Shown here one piece after another: positions 17,686-25,397 of a DNA stretch of 46,446 nt; the first letter of the stretch is position 1; each line of letters opens with the position of its first letter. Source of the stretch: a virus; IMG/VR virus record IMGVR_UViG_3300034082_002353, positions 1 to 46,446 of that record, one strand, 5' to 3'. The notes under the pieces were generated by a model. It was not told where the DNA came from. It ran no database searches and worked only from the letters and a program-made list of their open reading frames with translations. The position numbers were made by a program, and so were the translations under genes.

Positions 17686-20418
17686 ATGGCACATCCTCAA
17701 CAGCAAGAATTTTGTAAAAAAATGAGTGAAGTATTTCCGCAGTATTTCACTGGAAAAAAGGTCCTAGATATCGGATCTCTTGATATTAATGGAAATAACC
17801 GATTCTTCTTAACCGATTGTAACTATATTGGATTAGATGTAGGTGAAGGTCCAAACGTAGACGTTATTCAAGTCGCTCATCTATACGATGCACCAAACGA
17901 ACAGTTTGATCTTATTATTTCAACTGAAGTATTTGAACACGACATGTTCTATGAGAAATCGCTACAGAATATTATCCGAATGCTAAAACCTGGAGGAGCA
18001 TTCATTTTTACATGTGCTTCAACTGGTAGACCTGAACACGGAACTCGCAGATCAGACGGCAGTTCAGCCGCTCCACTGCTTGCGAATATTTCAGAAGAAT
18101 GGTCTGACTATTATAAGAATTTAACTGAAGCGGCCATTCGTGAAGTTAAAGGTTTTGAGCAAGCATTTCCAGACGGAGTCTTTGAATATACAGCTCATCC
18201 TGGAGATCTCTATTTCTTTGGAGTAAAGGGCGGAATTAAGAATGACCAACTCTATAATAAGCCTACTCCAGAATCCATTATTATTTCCGAAGAATATAAG
18301 GATGACATTTTTGTTTTAGACACGTGGCCTAATACTCCAGAAAAAGAGCAGGACCTAATTGAGTGTATTTCAAAACTTAGAGAATTTGCAGGTATCCCAA
18401 TCCTATTAGTATCTCACTATGCAATAAAGCCTGAAATTCAAAAATTGGTTGATTACTATATCTTTGATAAAGAAAATCCACTACTTTTAAATTCAGAATT
18501 TGAAGATCATTCAGTATCAAGCGGTAGATGGACCAGATTTGCAGATTATCAAGTTGACAATGCAATGCCGTACCATCATGATTATGCAATATGGACATCA
18601 ATGACGATTGCTTTTAATTTCTGTAAATTCCTAGGAAAGAAAATGATTCACTTCATGGAATACGATAACCTAATCGATACATTCCAATACAGACAAGCCT
18701 TCTTGGAAAAATCAAAATTGCATGATGCTATTATCTATGAATATCACGAAGGTTCAAGTGTAGACACTCAATTGTCGCCTTTCATGGCAACTTTCATCTT
18801 TTCGATAAAGACGGATATCGCCGTTAAGATGATGGATCAAATAAAAACAAAACGCGAATACTTTACAAATAAGCCAAAGGGCTGGCAGTTAGAGAGAGTA
18901 TTTCTTGAATACTTAAGAAAATTTACAACTAACATAGGTCACACCGAGTATATTGCGAACTCAAACGAATTAAATACTCAAGCTGTTTGGAATAGAGACG
19001 GTATCTTAAGAGATGATGGTAAATTCCAAATCTATCCAGCTGCGAGTGATAATGGAAATTTATACCTACACCTAATTTCAGGATTTCACGAAGAAAAAGC
19101 AGATAGCGACTATTTACTGGAAGTTAGATACGGTAAATTTGTAAAATTCGTAACCTTACAGAAAGACGGTTACTCATTAGTTGATCTAGGTAAATACCAA
19201 AAGGGATTAACGGCAACCGTTAATTATTTAGGAAAGAGCGTTTATTCTGAGTTTTTACAAAACGACCTATCTGAATTTATCGTAATGAATCGATTAACCC
19301 TTTTCTCAGACGCAGAGAGTCCAACTGTTTATTATAATTTTATGGATGGAGCCTATGTTGAAATCGAAACATCATCAAGTTTTAAGTACCCAGTTAAATT
19401 CATAAATAATGTAACTGGTTCAGAAGAATTTTTAACTACTCTAGGTAATAAAACTTGGGCAAAAACCTACTCTAAATACTTTAAAGATTGGAAAATTCAA
19501 ATACTTGATCAGAACAGCGAAGTCATTGAAGAAATTAATTATAATATTGCTGGAAAGAAGGTTTATATTTCACTTGACTCTAAGGCGCTAGGTGATAATT
19601 TAGCATGGTTCCCTTACGTTGAAGAATTCAGAAAGAAACATAATTGTAAAGTTGTTTGCTCTACTTTTTGGAATAACTTATTTGCTGAGCAATATCCGGA
19701 AATCGAATTAGTTGCACCCGGTTCCAGTATAACAGGCCTTTATGCAATGTATAAAATCGGATGGTACAATAATAACGAAGTGTTCGATTCAGCAATGAAT
19801 CCTAGAGATTTTAAGTTGGGTCCATTACAGAGAACTGCTGCTGATATTTTAGGATTAGACTACACTGAAATCAAGCCTTTAATTAAAACATACGACCGAT
19901 CTACTGTCACTAAAAAAGTAGGTTTAGGAATTCACGGAACTGCTCAAGCCAAATATTGGAACAATCCAAATGGCTGGCAGGAGGTTACTGACTGGTTATT
20001 ACAAAATGGATATGAACCAGTCATTATGTCAAGAGAACACGATGGATATATGGGAAATAGCCATCCAATCGGAGCCGCTAAGTTACCGGAAGGTTCAATC
20101 GAGGAGGCTGTTAAAAACATATCTGAGTGTCAAGCATTCATTGGAATAAGCAGCGGCTTAACTTGGTTAGCGTGGGCAGCAAACGTCCCAACCATTCAAG
20201 TATCTGGATTTACTGAACCCTACAACGAACCTGATAATGGAATTGTTAAATTAGCTGCCCCGGCTGGTGCATGCTCAGGCTGTGCCAATCGTTTGAGACT
20301 TGATGCCGGAGACTGGAATTGGTGCCCTGATCATAAAGGAACTAGTCGCCAATTTGAGTGTTCTAAATTGATAACTAGCGAACAAGTAATCGCTGAACTT
20401 AAGAAAATTCTCGTATAG
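17686..20418 (+). CDS. Methyltransferase / autotransporter O-heptosyltransferase-like fusion
   Basis: 910 residues. Residues 1-170 are a type-11 SAM methyltransferase (VLDIGSLDINGNNRFF, then FDLIISTEVFEHD). Residues about 190-430 are an unrecognised, possibly glycosyltransferase-like region containing HFMEYDN. Residues about 624-910 resemble the bacterial autotransporter heptosyltransferase (BAHT) / strand-loop-strand O-heptosyltransferase family: SLDSKALGDNLAWFPYVEEF at the start, FIGISSGLTWLAWA later, and four cysteines at 863, 866, 880 and 892 (C-x2-C-x13-C-x11-C). In TibC-type members a comparable Cys set binds iron. Those enzymes put heptose on many Ser residues of repetitive adhesins. 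A Ser/Thr-repeat fibre lies 7 kb away in the same window, which makes protein O-glycosylation the leading inference. The sugar donor is unknown. Confidence 0.82.
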   Translation: MAHPQQQEFCKKMSEVFPQYFTGKKVLDIGSLDINGNNRFFLTDCNYIGLDVGEGPNVDVIQVAHLYDAPNEQFDLIISTEVFEHDMFYEKSLQNIIRMLKPGGAFIFTCASTGRPEHGTRRSDGSSAAPLLANISEEWSDYYKNLTEAAIREVKGFEQAFPDGVFEYTAHPGDLYFFGVKGGIKNDQLYNKPTPESIIISEEYKDDIFVLDTWPNTPEKEQDLIECISKLREFAGIPILLVSHYAIKPEIQKLVDYYIFDKENPLLLNSEFEDHSVSSGRWTRFADYQVDNAMPYHHDYAIWTSMTIAFNFCKFLGKKMIHFMEYDNLIDTFQYRQAFLEKSKLHDAIIYEYHEGSSVDTQLSPFMATFIFSIKTDIAVKMMDQIKTKREYFTNKPKGWQLERVFLEYLRKFTTNIGHTEYIANSNELNTQAVWNRDGILRDDGKFQIYPAASDNGNLYLHLISGFHEEKADSDYLLEVRYGKFVKFVTLQKDGYSLVDLGKYQKGLTATVNYLGKSVYSEFLQNDLSEFIVMNRLTLFSDAESPTVYYNFMDGAYVEIETSSSFKYPVKFINNVTGSEEFLTTLGNKTWAKTYSKYFKDWKIQILDQNSEVIEEINYNIAGKKVYISLDSKALGDNLAWFPYVEEFRKKHNCKVVCSTFWNNLFAEQYPEIELVAPGSSITGLYAMYKIGWYNNNEVFDSAMNPRDFKLGPLQRTAADILGLDYTEIKPLIKTYDRSTVTKKVGLGIHGTAQAKYWNNPNGWQEVTDWLLQNGYEPVIMSREHDGYMGNSHPIGAAKLPEGSIEEAVKNISECQAFIGISSGLTWLAWAANVPTIQVSGFTEPYNEPDNGIVKLAAPAGACSGCANRLRLDAGDWNWCPDHKGTSRQFECSKLITSEQVIAELKKILV

Positions 20419-20428
20419 ATAATTCTAT

Positions 20429-21046
20429 ATGATACTTAATTCTAGACAGAACAGCTTTTTTATAAACTTTCCAGCAGATTTCTTTAATTCTGCTGTACAG
20501 GAGAAGTACAGTAAATATTACAGAAATCTGCTGCTACCTTACAAGTCTCTTCCGGACTTTATGGCATCCACTGTGCAAAGTGTAAACTTTCCAGGATTTA
20601 GTTCAGTTCTTCCTACTCAAACTAGGACACTTGGAAAAACTCAAGAATTACAGAGCTCAAAACCAATAGCTGATCAATTTACTAGAGAGTTAAAGGTGAC
20701 GTTTAAGTTAACAGACGCGTATTTGAATTACTTTATCTTTTTAGATAATGCTCTTAACTACTTGGACCCAGCCAATGTTTCTACTGAAAATACTGGAAGA
20801 AATTCATTAGGCCAAGCACTATCCGTGCCAGCAATGTCAAATGGAAATCACCCGTTCTTTCAGCCAATCAGGCTGACTCTTCTAAACAATGAAGGTTATG
20901 CAGTTTCTTCGATTATTTTCAATCGACCAATGCTAACGTCATTAAGTGAAATGAATTTATCTTATTCATCAATCACTCCACAATTCACAACGTTTACTGC
21001 AACGTTTAAGTATTACAATTTCGATTTAGAATTAGACTTTGATTAA
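20429..21046 (+). CDS. Putative tail tube protein (gp19-like)
   Basis: 205 residues. The order of elements resembles T4-type tail tube proteins: STVQSVNFPGFS near residue 50, a central beta segment TRELKVTFKLTDAYLNYFIFLD (about 85-106), and a C-terminal pair of strands ending SLSEMNLSYSS...FTTFTATFKYYNFDLEL, like the closing strands of gp19. This is recognition by pattern, not by alignment, and a tube-initiator or other baseplate tube homologue is possible. It follows the glycosyltransferase fusion by 10 bases. Its stop codon overlaps the stop of the convergent gp15-like gene by two bases (21044-21045). Confidence 0.55.
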   Translation: MILNSRQNSFFINFPADFFNSAVQEKYSKYYRNLLLPYKSLPDFMASTVQSVNFPGFSSVLPTQTRTLGKTQELQSSKPIADQFTRELKVTFKLTDAYLNYFIFLDNALNYLDPANVSTENTGRNSLGQALSVPAMSNGNHPFFQPIRLTLLNNEGYAVSSIIFNRPMLTSLSEMNLSYSSITPQFTTFTATFKYYNFDLELDFD

Positions 21047-21789
21047 CTATTCTGATCAGTCCAACCGCTACCAACCGTTAAGTCTCCACCGTCAATTTTA
21101 CGGTTTACGTTAATTCGCTCCATTACATTTGAGCTCTTACGTTTAGAGGTCTTTTCGAAGCTCGGTAAATAGGTCTCAACGTCAACTGAAAGAGTAATAT
21201 TAATTTTGTTACTATCGGTTAAGCTGAATTTGTACTGTTTATCAATTGTTTCTGATGCAGGGAATTGCAGTTGAGCTGGAATCCTAACTCCATTGTATTG
21301 AAAGTAAACCACCCGGTTTGAGTAGTTAATTGTCAACATATTTTCAGCGATTTTAAATGCTTTATTTAAGTTATCACATATAATCTTTACATCGAACTTA
21401 ACCGCTAATGGAATAGAGAAGAGTTGAGCAGAGTATCCAGTTAAGATATTTTGATCGTTTGATCCACGTTCAGTTTCAGTAAAACTACCTCTAACAAATT
21501 TGTTAGTCATGTCAGATGATTTTACCTGGAAACTAGAAAGAGTAACGATTCCTCTAGGGATAATGTCATAGGTTCCTTCAGCTACCGGAATTCGGCAGTT
21601 ATCCGGAAGTCCAATATAGAAATCCTTTAGGAATCCCTCGTCAGTTCCGTAATTATAAACGAATGGAACCTTGAAAGTGTCCTTGTGATCTTCACGGGAT
21701 AAGCTCATTTCCATTTCACCATTAAGCAGATCAAGCAGAGCAATGGTTAAATTTCTTAAGAAAATGTCATCAGTATTAAGTGTCTTCAT
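21043..21789 (-). CDS. Putative tail sheath stabiliser / tail terminator (gp15-like)
   Basis: 248 residues. The layout follows T4 gp15: an N-terminal hydrophobic stretch (FLRNLTIALLDLLNGEMEM), a KVPFVYNYG strand, a central IPRGIVTLSSFQV segment like the IPRINL...F region, then PLAVKFDVKIICDNLNKAFKIAENML matching the family's segment on oligomer-forming helices, and a C-terminal VDVETYLPSF. gp15 caps the tail tube and sheath and joins the tail to the head in T4. A tail role fits the neighbouring tube-like gene and the terminase cluster. An ATAAATAAC box ends only three bases before the ATG, so the message may have almost no leader. Confidence rests on pattern similarity only. Confidence 0.58.
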   Translation of the reverse strand: MKTLNTDDIFLRNLTIALLDLLNGEMEMSLSREDHKDTFKVPFVYNYGTDEGFLKDFYIGLPDNCRIPVAEGTYDIIPRGIVTLSSFQVKSSDMTNKFVRGSFTETERGSNDQNILTGYSAQLFSIPLAVKFDVKIICDNLNKAFKIAENMLTINYSNRVVYFQYNGVRIPAQLQFPASETIDKQYKFSLTDSNKINITLSVDVETYLPSFEKTSKRKSSNVMERINVNRKIDGGDLTVGSGWTDQNS

Positions 21790-21792
21790 ACA

Positions 21793-21801
21793 GTTATTTA
21801 T
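21793..21801 (-). promoter_or_regulatory. Late-promoter-like ATAAATAAC box before gp15-like gene
   Basis: The minus strand reads TAAATAAATAACTGT then ATG. The box matches the motif at 24863, 25367, 32187, 36030 and 40054, but lies much closer to the start codon than the others. By analogy with T4 late promoters, transcription would begin at or next to the ATG. Confidence 0.45.
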
Positions 21802-21812
21802 TTAGAGTATGA

Positions 21813-22076
21813 TTACGGTATCATTATTGAACTATCTGTCCAAGCCGAGGTTGCCAAGATAGGTACGATTTGCGAAAACGTGTACTCCTGTGATCGGCTA
21901 GTTAATGCCGTAACTGATGAAGGCATCGGCAAGTCGTATTTTACAAAAGTCAAAGTCCCGTTAACTGACTTTCGAACGGTGTCCGCTGAAGTTTCAAATA
22001 CTTGATCAAAATCAATTGTTGATAGTTCGCTAACATTAAAGATAACAAATCTTCGGTCTTCGTATTGTTCTGCCAT
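21813..22076 (-). CDS. Small protein of unknown function
   Basis: 87 residues, not recognised. It has no cysteine or transmembrane segment. It starts MAEQYEDRRFVIFNVSELSTIDF, has a mixed alpha/beta look, and ends in a Ser/Thr-rich segment. It lies 23 bases upstream of the gp15-like gene and 37 bases downstream of a LamG protein, on the same strand, so it is probably part of the same structural operon. The leader is a long A/T tract (AAAATAAAAAAATAAAATAAAA), typical of the ribosome sites in this genome, which lack a GGAGG core. Confidence 0.72.
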   Translation of the reverse strand: MAEQYEDRRFVIFNVSELSTIDFDQVFETSADTVRKSVNGTLTFVKYDLPMPSSVTALTSRSQEYTFSQIVPILATSAWTDSSIMIP

Positions 22077-22113
22077 TATTGTTTTATTTTATTTTTTTAT
22101 TTTTAGTTGTGTA

Positions 22114-23094
22114 TTAAAGTCCAAATCTAGCCTTTGTTGTGTTATAGTTTTGAGTTATTTCATTTTGAGTTAATGCTCTATTATAAACTTTAAATATAGC
22201 ACATTCCATTGGCATTTGAAATGATGTTTCAGTAGCCCTCCATATTGCGATTCTACCGTTACCACTATTAAAGTTTCTAACACTAGCATTTTCAGAAGAT
22301 AATTGTTGCGATAGTGTTTGAGAAGCCCCGTTAATATAAATTTTATTGTTGGTGTATGCAACATCACTTCGCATTTCAAAAGTATAATGTTTCCAATTAT
22401 TAACTAAGCCTAATGCCGAAACTGCGGATGCTGATATACCATAAACATCGCTTGCTGCCGTATTGAATCCTAAAGTACCGCTACCGCACCAAACATCATA
22501 ACGGTCCCAACCGAAGAACATTCTACCGCTGTATGCCGCTCCGATTTTACACCACATCTCTACGGTAGTCGTAGTCCCTAAGCCTGGTGCAATAAAATCA
22601 GCATAGTCATTTGTCCCATCAAAAACAATTGTACCGCTATTTGCGGAACTAAACGTAGGGCCGTTTGTCAATATTCCATTTGAATTATTTCCACTTACAT
22701 CATACCAAGTAGTTCCGGTGGTTGGGTATGACGGTAAAAAACCAGCGTCTAAATTCAAAACTAACCCACTAGTAACTATTCCCTCATAGTTCGACTTAAC
22801 CACGATTTTATCTGTTTGCCCAGCAAAATAGGCTAGGCATTGAGCAACTGTCGTATAACTAGCTCCAGCAATTTGGTTAGTACGTTCAATTAATTTAGCA
22901 TCATTCTCTGGGCAGTAAATACTTGGTCCCTGTGATGCTTTATTCAAGTAGATCGTATAACCTCCAGTCGGTGGATCGATACCATTAAAAAAGGTCGACC
23001 CGTAATCGGCTGTATTATTGCCGATCAGCATATTGCCTTTTCTGAGGCAACCTACTGGTGTCGCACCTACTGAATATTTTATTAGATTTGGCAT
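22114..23094 (-). CDS. LamG (concanavalin-A-like) domain virion/adhesin protein
   Basis: 326 residues. Residues 1-105 form an N-terminal domain shared with the protein at 23209-24840 (CLRKGNML, DYG, GGYTIY, TNQIAGA, QTDKIVV). Residues about 110-325 are a LamG/Laminin_G_3-type jelly-roll: GLVLNLDAG, TTWYDVSGN, FDGTNDYADF, then VEMWCKIG and a closing AIFKVYNRALTQNEITQNYN. This family binds carbohydrate or protein and is frequent in phage surface proteins. The conserved N-terminal part probably attaches it to the virion. It starts 13 bases after the zinc-ribbon micro-gene. An adhesin or fibre-tip role is inferred. Confidence 0.8.
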   Translation of the reverse strand: MPNLIKYSVGATPVGCLRKGNMLIGNNTADYGSTFFNGIDPPTGGYTIYLNKASQGPSIYCPENDAKLIERTNQIAGASYTTVAQCLAYFAGQTDKIVVKSNYEGIVTSGLVLNLDAGFLPSYPTTGTTWYDVSGNNSNGILTNGPTFSSANSGTIVFDGTNDYADFIAPGLGTTTTVEMWCKIGAAYSGRMFFGWDRYDVWCGSGTLGFNTAASDVYGISASAVSALGLVNNWKHYTFEMRSDVAYTNNKIYINGASQTLSQQLSSENASVRNFNSGNGRIAIWRATETSFQMPMECAIFKVYNRALTQNEITQNYNTTKARFGL

Positions 23095-23107
23095 TTATTA
23101 TAAATGA

Positions 23108-23203
23108 TTATTTGTCTTTAGTACCACAAATCGAACACAAACCTTGATTATCCAATGGCCCGTTTGTTTCACATTCTGCACAATTTCCATATACTTGTTC
23201 CAT
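23108..23203 (-). CDS. 31-residue zinc-ribbon micro-protein
   Basis: A short frame on the minus strand from ATG 23203 to TAA 23108, encoding 31 residues that begin MEQVYGNCAEC and end LCSICGTKDK. Two CxxC pairs 14 residues apart form a treble-clef or zinc-ribbon-like knuckle. The ATG comes five bases after the stop of the larger LamG gene, and its stop is 13 bases before the next LamG gene, which is close operon packing. The function is unknown. Similar tiny zinc ribbons are common as unannotated phage genes. A chance frame is possible, but the paired CxxC and tight spacing argue for a real gene. Confidence 0.7.
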   Translation of the reverse strand: MEQVYGNCAECETNGPLDNQGLCSICGTKDK

Positions 23204-23208
23204 CTTTA

Positions 23209-24840
23209 TTACATTCTATTTTTTACTGCTGCATAATTAAGAGAGACCTCGTCTTGAGATATGGTTCTTTCGTATATTCTGCATACTTGAATTTCCATTA
23301 AATCGGCTGAGTAATAGTCAAAAAATCTGATAATCGAGTCTCCTGCGGTTTTAGGATTTGAGGCGCCGACTGTGTTTGTTAAAACGCCATTTATGTAAGT
23401 TTTAACGGTGCCTCCTTCTTTTGTTACAACGATATGATAATAAGTATTTAGGTCAAACTCATCATTAGCTGAGTTCTTTCCAAAATTAGGACCGTTGAAT
23501 CCTGGAGCGTATTGCCAGTGTATTAGTCTAGCTGACGGAAATCTCCAAACGCCCGGTGATCGATCTGAGCCTGCGCTGAAATAACCGAAAAATTGTTCCC
23601 AACTGCCAGTGTATCCGTTTGGATAGGTCGCTGAGCCTTTAAACATTAGCAGAAGTTCTACCGAATGATAGTCATTGTTTAGAATTGGGGAAGATGCAAC
23701 ATCAGCGTCATTTCCATTACTCCATAAGGAATAGTAGTTATTTTTACTCTTTTGTATATTGCAATTAGTAACAGAGTACTCACTTTGAGTCATATCGTAC
23801 CAAGTAGAACCGGTTCCGGGATAAGAAACAATATTTGCACCATCTACGGATAAGACTAATCCGTCTAGCGCAATATTTCCACCGTAATAGTTTTGAAATA
23901 CTTCAGTTTCCTCTAGTTGCCTATCGTATATTGAGTAGTTAGCCCCGTATCCCATTAAGCTTCTATATACGTCATCATATCGCCTAGAAATTAATACAGA
24001 ATTATTGTTCGTGAAATCACCGACTCCTCCATCAAAGTTTTCATATTGAGAGTGGTTGAGATAGAGAAGTTTCCTACCATTTTCATATATAGCGGTGAAG
24101 AAATACCAGCGGTCTATTGTTAACGGATCACTATATAGGAAATGAACGTTATTTGGATTACTATTTCCATTAGTTTCAAAGTAAATTCGATTATCGTTAC
24201 TTAACCAAACATCCCAACTATTAGAGTACCAATGGCCCTTTCCTATAATACCAGCAGCAGCGCTTGCTCTAGATTTATGATCTCTAATGTTTATAAATCC
24301 ACAAACTGAAAATTGACTGTCTCTAGTAAATTGAAAAGTTTTATTTGTATCAACATAGTCATCGATCCCATCAAATTCAAAATACCCATTCGAATTCCAT
24401 ATTGGGCCATTATAAATTACTCCATTTGAACTATTTCCGCTTATGTCATACCAAGTAGTTCCAGTTTTAGGATATGACGCTGTAAAACTTGAGTCTAACT
24501 TTAAAAGTAAACCAGAGGTCGCAATATCAGGATACGCTAAATCGACTATTATCTTATCCGATTGCGAGGCTAAATAGCTAAAGCACTGACTTGTTGTTGT
24601 GTAATTTGCTCCAGCGATTTGATTAGTTAATCTAATCAGTTCAGCATCAGTTCGAGGGCAGTGTATGCTTGGACCAGAAGTTGCCTTATTAACGTAAATC
24701 GTGTATCCGCCAGCCGGTGGATTAACTCCCGAATAAAAGGACGTCCCGTAATCTTGCTGCCCGACCGCGAGTAACATATTGCCCTTTCTAAGGCAACCTG
24801 CTGGGGTTGAGCCAGTAGAATACTTTACTCCATTTGCCAT
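23209..24840 (-). CDS. Double-LamG virion/adhesin protein, paralogue of 22114-23094
   Basis: 543 residues. Residues 1-105 match the N-terminal domain of the paralogue nearly motif for motif (CLRKGNML, DYGTSFYSG, GGYTIYVNKA, TNQIAGANYTT). A first LamG domain follows at about 110-325 (GLLLKLDSS, TTWYDISGN, FDGIDDYVD, NYSIYDRQLEETEVFQNY) and a second at about 328-543 (GLVLSVDGANIVSYPGTG, STWYDMTQ, EIQVCRIYERTISQDEVSLNY). The second domain lacks an N-terminal anchor copy, so the gene looks like the single-LamG form plus a duplicated sugar-binding domain. An ATAAATAAT box lies 22 bases before the ATG. A host-surface binding role is inferred. Confidence 0.82.
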   Translation of the reverse strand: MANGVKYSTGSTPAGCLRKGNMLLAVGQQDYGTSFYSGVNPPAGGYTIYVNKATSGPSIHCPRTDAELIRLTNQIAGANYTTTSQCFSYLASQSDKIIVDLAYPDIATSGLLLKLDSSFTASYPKTGTTWYDISGNSSNGVIYNGPIWNSNGYFEFDGIDDYVDTNKTFQFTRDSQFSVCGFINIRDHKSRASAAAGIIGKGHWYSNSWDVWLSNDNRIYFETNGNSNPNNVHFLYSDPLTIDRWYFFTAIYENGRKLLYLNHSQYENFDGGVGDFTNNNSVLISRRYDDVYRSLMGYGANYSIYDRQLEETEVFQNYYGGNIALDGLVLSVDGANIVSYPGTGSTWYDMTQSEYSVTNCNIQKSKNNYYSLWSNGNDADVASSPILNNDYHSVELLLMFKGSATYPNGYTGSWEQFFGYFSAGSDRSPGVWRFPSARLIHWQYAPGFNGPNFGKNSANDEFDLNTYYHIVVTKEGGTVKTYINGVLTNTVGASNPKTAGDSIIRFFDYYSADLMEIQVCRIYERTISQDEVSLNYAAVKNRM

Positions 24841-24862
24841 TTATTGTAAAACTGAATTTCTA

Positions 24863-24872
24863 ATTATTTATC
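24863..24872 (-). promoter_or_regulatory. Late-promoter-like GATAAATAAT box before LamG operon
   Basis: The minus strand reads GATAAATAAT, then 22 bases, then the ATG at 24840. Core and spacing agree with the boxes at 25367, 32187, 40054 and 44206. It probably drives the minus-strand structural operon. Confidence 0.55.
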
Positions 24873-24898
24873 AGACATTATTCAATTCTACCATTACC

Positions 24899-24928
24899 AA
24901 AAAAGCCAATCCCTAGAGACTGGCTTTT
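24899..24928 (-). terminator. Intrinsic terminator downstream of tmRNA
   Basis: Read on the minus strand, AAAAGCCA pairs with TGGCTTTT around a 12-base loop and is followed by further T residues. It begins 6 bases past the CCA end of the tmRNA, as expected for its terminator. Confidence 0.82.
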
Positions 24929-24934
24929 ACGAAG

Positions 24935-25301
24935 TGGTGGAGATGGAGGGATTCGAACCCTCGTCCAAAAAACCTCTAATTAGACCTTCGTTTACACGCT
25001 TAGTCCCATTTTCTAACTGGACCAAATATCTTATTCTTTAACGACTTAAAGCTAAAGTCGGTAACGGTTCGACTTGGCCGTTACGCCATGCTGGTTTTGC
25101 AACTTTGGGTTAGTCAAGCAGTTGCCGCTTGGTCACTTATGCAGCTAAAAGCTCTTCAGTAACAGGAGCGTTAACGCTTTCGTTAACTAGACTCCAGAAA
25201 TTAGTGTTGCCACTTATAGTTTTAATACATTTTAACGAGTCTTAGCATCTTCCTCGGCGTGCAGGTGTAACCGATAATTCCTGTCAAATCCGGTCATCCC
25301 C
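24935..25301 (-). ncRNA. ssrA: Phage-encoded transfer-messenger RNA (tmRNA)
   Basis: A 367-base tmRNA. The 5' end GGGGATGACCGGATTTGAC and the 3' end CCATCTCCACCA form a 7-bp acceptor stem (one G-U pair) with encoded CCA. The T arm GAGGG-TTCGAAT-CCCTC is perfect, and CTGCACGCCGAGG and GACTAAGCGTGTA match conserved tmRNA segments. The message part runs from a GGC resume codon at 25211 to TAA at 25137. tmRNA with SmpB frees stalled ribosomes and tags the unfinished protein for destruction. An upstream late-type box and its own terminator make it an independent unit. Phage tmRNAs are known in some large phages. A phage copy could keep ribosomes usable during infection or alter the tag. Confidence 0.93.
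25137..25211 (-). other. tmRNA proteolysis-tag reading frame
   Basis: The frame from GGC gives a 24-residue tag that starts GNTNFWSLVN and ends APVTEELLAA, followed by TAA. The C-terminal LAA is the usual ClpXP-type degradation signal. It is longer than the short tags of many Bacteroidota. The bases GTTAACG-AAAG-CGTTAAC inside it (25170-25187) form a 7-bp hairpin in the message region. The resume codon was placed by analogy and could be off by a codon. Confidence 0.8.
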
Positions 25302-25320
25302 ATAATAATGTTATTATACT

Positions 25321-25332
25321 CCTTTATTTATC
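25321..25332 (-). promoter_or_regulatory. Late-promoter-like GATAAATAAAGG box before tmRNA
   Basis: On the minus strand GATAAATAAAGG lies 19 bases before the mature 5' GGGG of the tmRNA. It is back to back with the plus-strand box at 25367-25376, so a 96-base gap holds two divergent copies of the motif. Confidence 0.5.
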
Positions 25333-25366
25333 AAAAGGCTTCCCTTCATAAACGTTTTACTCAACT

Positions 25367-25376
25367 GATAAATAAC
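25367..25376 (+). promoter_or_regulatory. Late-promoter-like GATAAATAAC box before gp6-like gene
   Basis: GATAAATAACCTAAAAG stands 21 bases before the ATG at 25398 and shares the extended form ATAAATAAC(n)TAAAA with the boxes before 32213 and 36054. The core resembles the T4 late promoter TATAAATA. Confidence 0.6.
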
Positions 25377-25397
25377 CTAAAAGAAGTCACACTTTAA

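Noticed and set aside
24935-25301. A tRNA gene at 24935-25010
   Set aside because: The T arm and CCA look like tRNA, but there is no anticodon arm; the matching 5' half lies some 290 bases away with a tag frame between, which is tmRNA architecture.
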